Source: Legionella genomosp. 1 (GTDB lineage Bacteria; Pseudomonadota; Gammaproteobacteria; Legionellales; Legionellaceae). From it: a stretch of DNA of 5,853 nt. This document shows positions 4,674 to 5,853 of this stretch, in pieces; the stretch's first letter is position 1; each line of letters begins with the position of its first letter. The stretch spans positions 1 to 5,853 of the forward strand of contig CAMBDN010000164.1 of assembly GCA_945865355.1 (NCBI GenBank), written 5' to 3'. A model generated the notes under the pieces. It made no database searches. It was not told the origin of the DNA and saw only the letters and a program-made list of their open reading frames with translations. A program made the translations under genes and the position numbers.

Positions 4674-5853
4674 TTATAACGCTTCAAAAATTGCAGCAGC
4701 ACCCATACCCGTGCCTATACACATTGTTACCATACCATAACGGCCTTTGATACGCCGTAAACCATGCAGCAGTGTTGCCGTTCTAATTGTCCCGGTTGCA
4801 CCTAACGGATGACCTAGGGCAATAGCTCCTCCTAAAGGATTAACCTTCTCACGAGGGAGATCAAGTTCTTTAATCACCGCTAACGCTTGTGCTGCGAAGG
4901 CTTCATTGAGCTCGATCCAGTCGAGTTGGTCTATGGTTAATCCCGCTCTCTTTAACGCCAAAGGAATAGCATGAACGGGACCAATACCCATTATTTCAGG
5001 TGGAACACCTGCTACAGCAAAACTAAGCAGGCGACCTATCGGTTTTAAGTTGTACTGCTTCAAGGCACTTTCATGAGCAAGTAAAGCGATTCCAGCGCCA
5101 TCACTGGTTTGCGAACTATTTCCAGCAGTGACTGTGCCTTTTGCTGAGAAAACAGGTTTTAACCGACTAATAGCTTCATAAGACGTCTCGGCACGTGGAC
5201 CTTCATCCGCTGTTACTAAACGAGGCAATGAATGGACTGTTGATGATACGAGATCGGCTTTTCTTACCATGATTTCGATTGGCGATATTTCATCTCGAAA
5301 ATCACCACGCTGCTGCGCTTCAACTGCGCGTTTATGACTTTCTGCGGCAAATTCATCTTGTTGCTCACGCGATATCTGCCAACGTTTAGCGACTAATTCC
5401 GCAGTAATTCCCATGCCATACGCAATAGCAATGTGCTCATTTGTAAAAATCGCTGGATTTGCGGTGTATTTATTACCACCTAAAGGCACTTTCGACATAC
5501 TTTCAACGCCACCGGCTAAGGCTAGCTGTATATCACCATTAGCAATGGTTGCCGCAGCCGTAGCAATGCTTTGTACACCAGAGGAGCAGAAGCGGTTGAT
5601 CGTCATTGCCGGGACAGATGTTGGTAAATCAGCCAGTAAAGAGGCGATACGCGCAACATTCATACCTTGCTCAGCTTCTGGCATAGCGCAACCAATCACA
5701 ACATCGCCTATTTTTTGCCAGTCAATGGATTCATTACGCTTTTTTAAACTTCTGATCGCATGCGCCAATAAATCATCCGGTAATGTATGCTTAAATACAC
5801 CTCTAGGGGCTTTACCAACTGGGGTGCGTAGAACGTCTACTACGTATACATTT
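4674..5853 (-). CDS. fadA: Acetyl-CoA C-acyltransferase (beta-ketothiolase, FadA type), 5' end off the window
   Basis: A thiolase of 392 visible residues, nearly the full family length of about 390-400, so only a few N-terminal codons lie beyond the right edge. Thiolytic cleavage of 3-ketoacyl-CoA to acetyl-CoA and a shortened acyl-CoA is the last step of beta-oxidation in the cytoplasm. The visible start NVYVVDVLRTPVGK is the usual thiolase beginning. The nucleophile Cys89 sits in NRFCSSG, NEAFAAQAL (316-324) follows, His348 lies in GGAIALGHPLGATG, and the second catalytic Cys378 is in CIGTGMG. GCAMPEAEQGMNVAR and QTSDGAG resemble the FadA of the Bacillus FadN-FadA pair more than biosynthetic PhaA thiolases. 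A TTG codon at 5768 could be misread as the start, but the frame stays open and thiolase-like to the edge. A fadB/fadN partner would be expected just upstream, outside the window. It is the first visible gene of the minus-strand operon. Confidence 0.93.
   Translation of the reverse strand, partial: NVYVVDVLRTPVGKAPRGVFKHTLPDDLLAHAIRSLKKRNESIDWQKIGDVVIGCAMPEAEQGMNVARIASLLADLPTSVPAMTINRFCSSGVQSIATAAATIANGDIQLALAGGVESMSKVPLGGNKYTANPAIFTNEHIAIAYGMGITAELVAKRWQISREQQDEFAAESHKRAVEAQQRGDFRDEISPIEIMVRKADLVSSTVHSLPRLVTADEGPRAETSYEAISRLKPVFSAKGTVTAGNSSQTSDGAGIALLAHESALKQYNLKPIGRLLSFAVAGVPPEIMGIGPVHAIPLALKRAGLTIDQLDWIELNEAFAAQALAVIKELDLPREKVNPLGGAIALGHPLGATGTIRTATLLHGLRRIKGRYGMVTMCIGTGMGAAAIFEAL

Noticed and set aside
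5766..5768. TTG at 5768 as the thiolase start
   Set aside because: The frame is open to the window edge and encodes the expected thiolase N-terminus VVDVLRTPVGK.
1..5853. CRISPR array, tRNA or rRNA
   Set aside because: I saw no regularly spaced repeats and no tRNA- or rRNA-like stretches on reading the window.

Overview
The window reads as gammaproteobacterial DNA, most likely from a Legionella-like member of the Legionellales. This is inferred from the moderately AT-rich composition and from a eukaryotic-type protein kinase of the divergent sort seen among Legionella Dot/Icm effectors. That kinase lies beside ordinary chromosomal genes (thiolase, M13 peptidase, MltA). No rRNA, tRNA or other marker fixes the genus.

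Left part (1-1115, plus strand): the window opens in the last ~39 codons of a reading frame that may be the C-terminus of a transposase (weak call). A 10-pair hairpin follows, then an AT-rich promoter region with two perfect TATAAT hexamers, one with an extended -10 TG. A 275-residue kinase-like protein comes next (288-1115). Its C-lobe is well conserved: catalytic Asp and Asn, a DGG version of DFG, PPE for APE, and the subdomain XI Arg. It lacks the usual beta-3 lysine and has an acidic N-terminal tail with a perfect 12-bp coding tandem repeat. It looks like an acquired host-directed effector.

Middle (1116-1413): a gap of about 170 bases separates convergent genes. It holds a GC-rich hairpin (1213-1235) and, on the minus strand, a possible 43-residue basic small protein starting one base past the mltA stop codon.

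Right part (1415-5853, minus strand): three genes in one direction with 17-nt gaps form an evident operon. The order is a FadA-type thiolase (its first few codons lie off the right edge), then an exported M13 zinc metallopeptidase, then an MltA-type lytic transglycosylase. The last two act in the cell envelope and the first in fatty acid beta-oxidation. The link is probably co-transcription rather than a shared pathway. The most distinctive items are the atypical kinase with its repeat-bearing tail, and the small ORF downstream of mltA.
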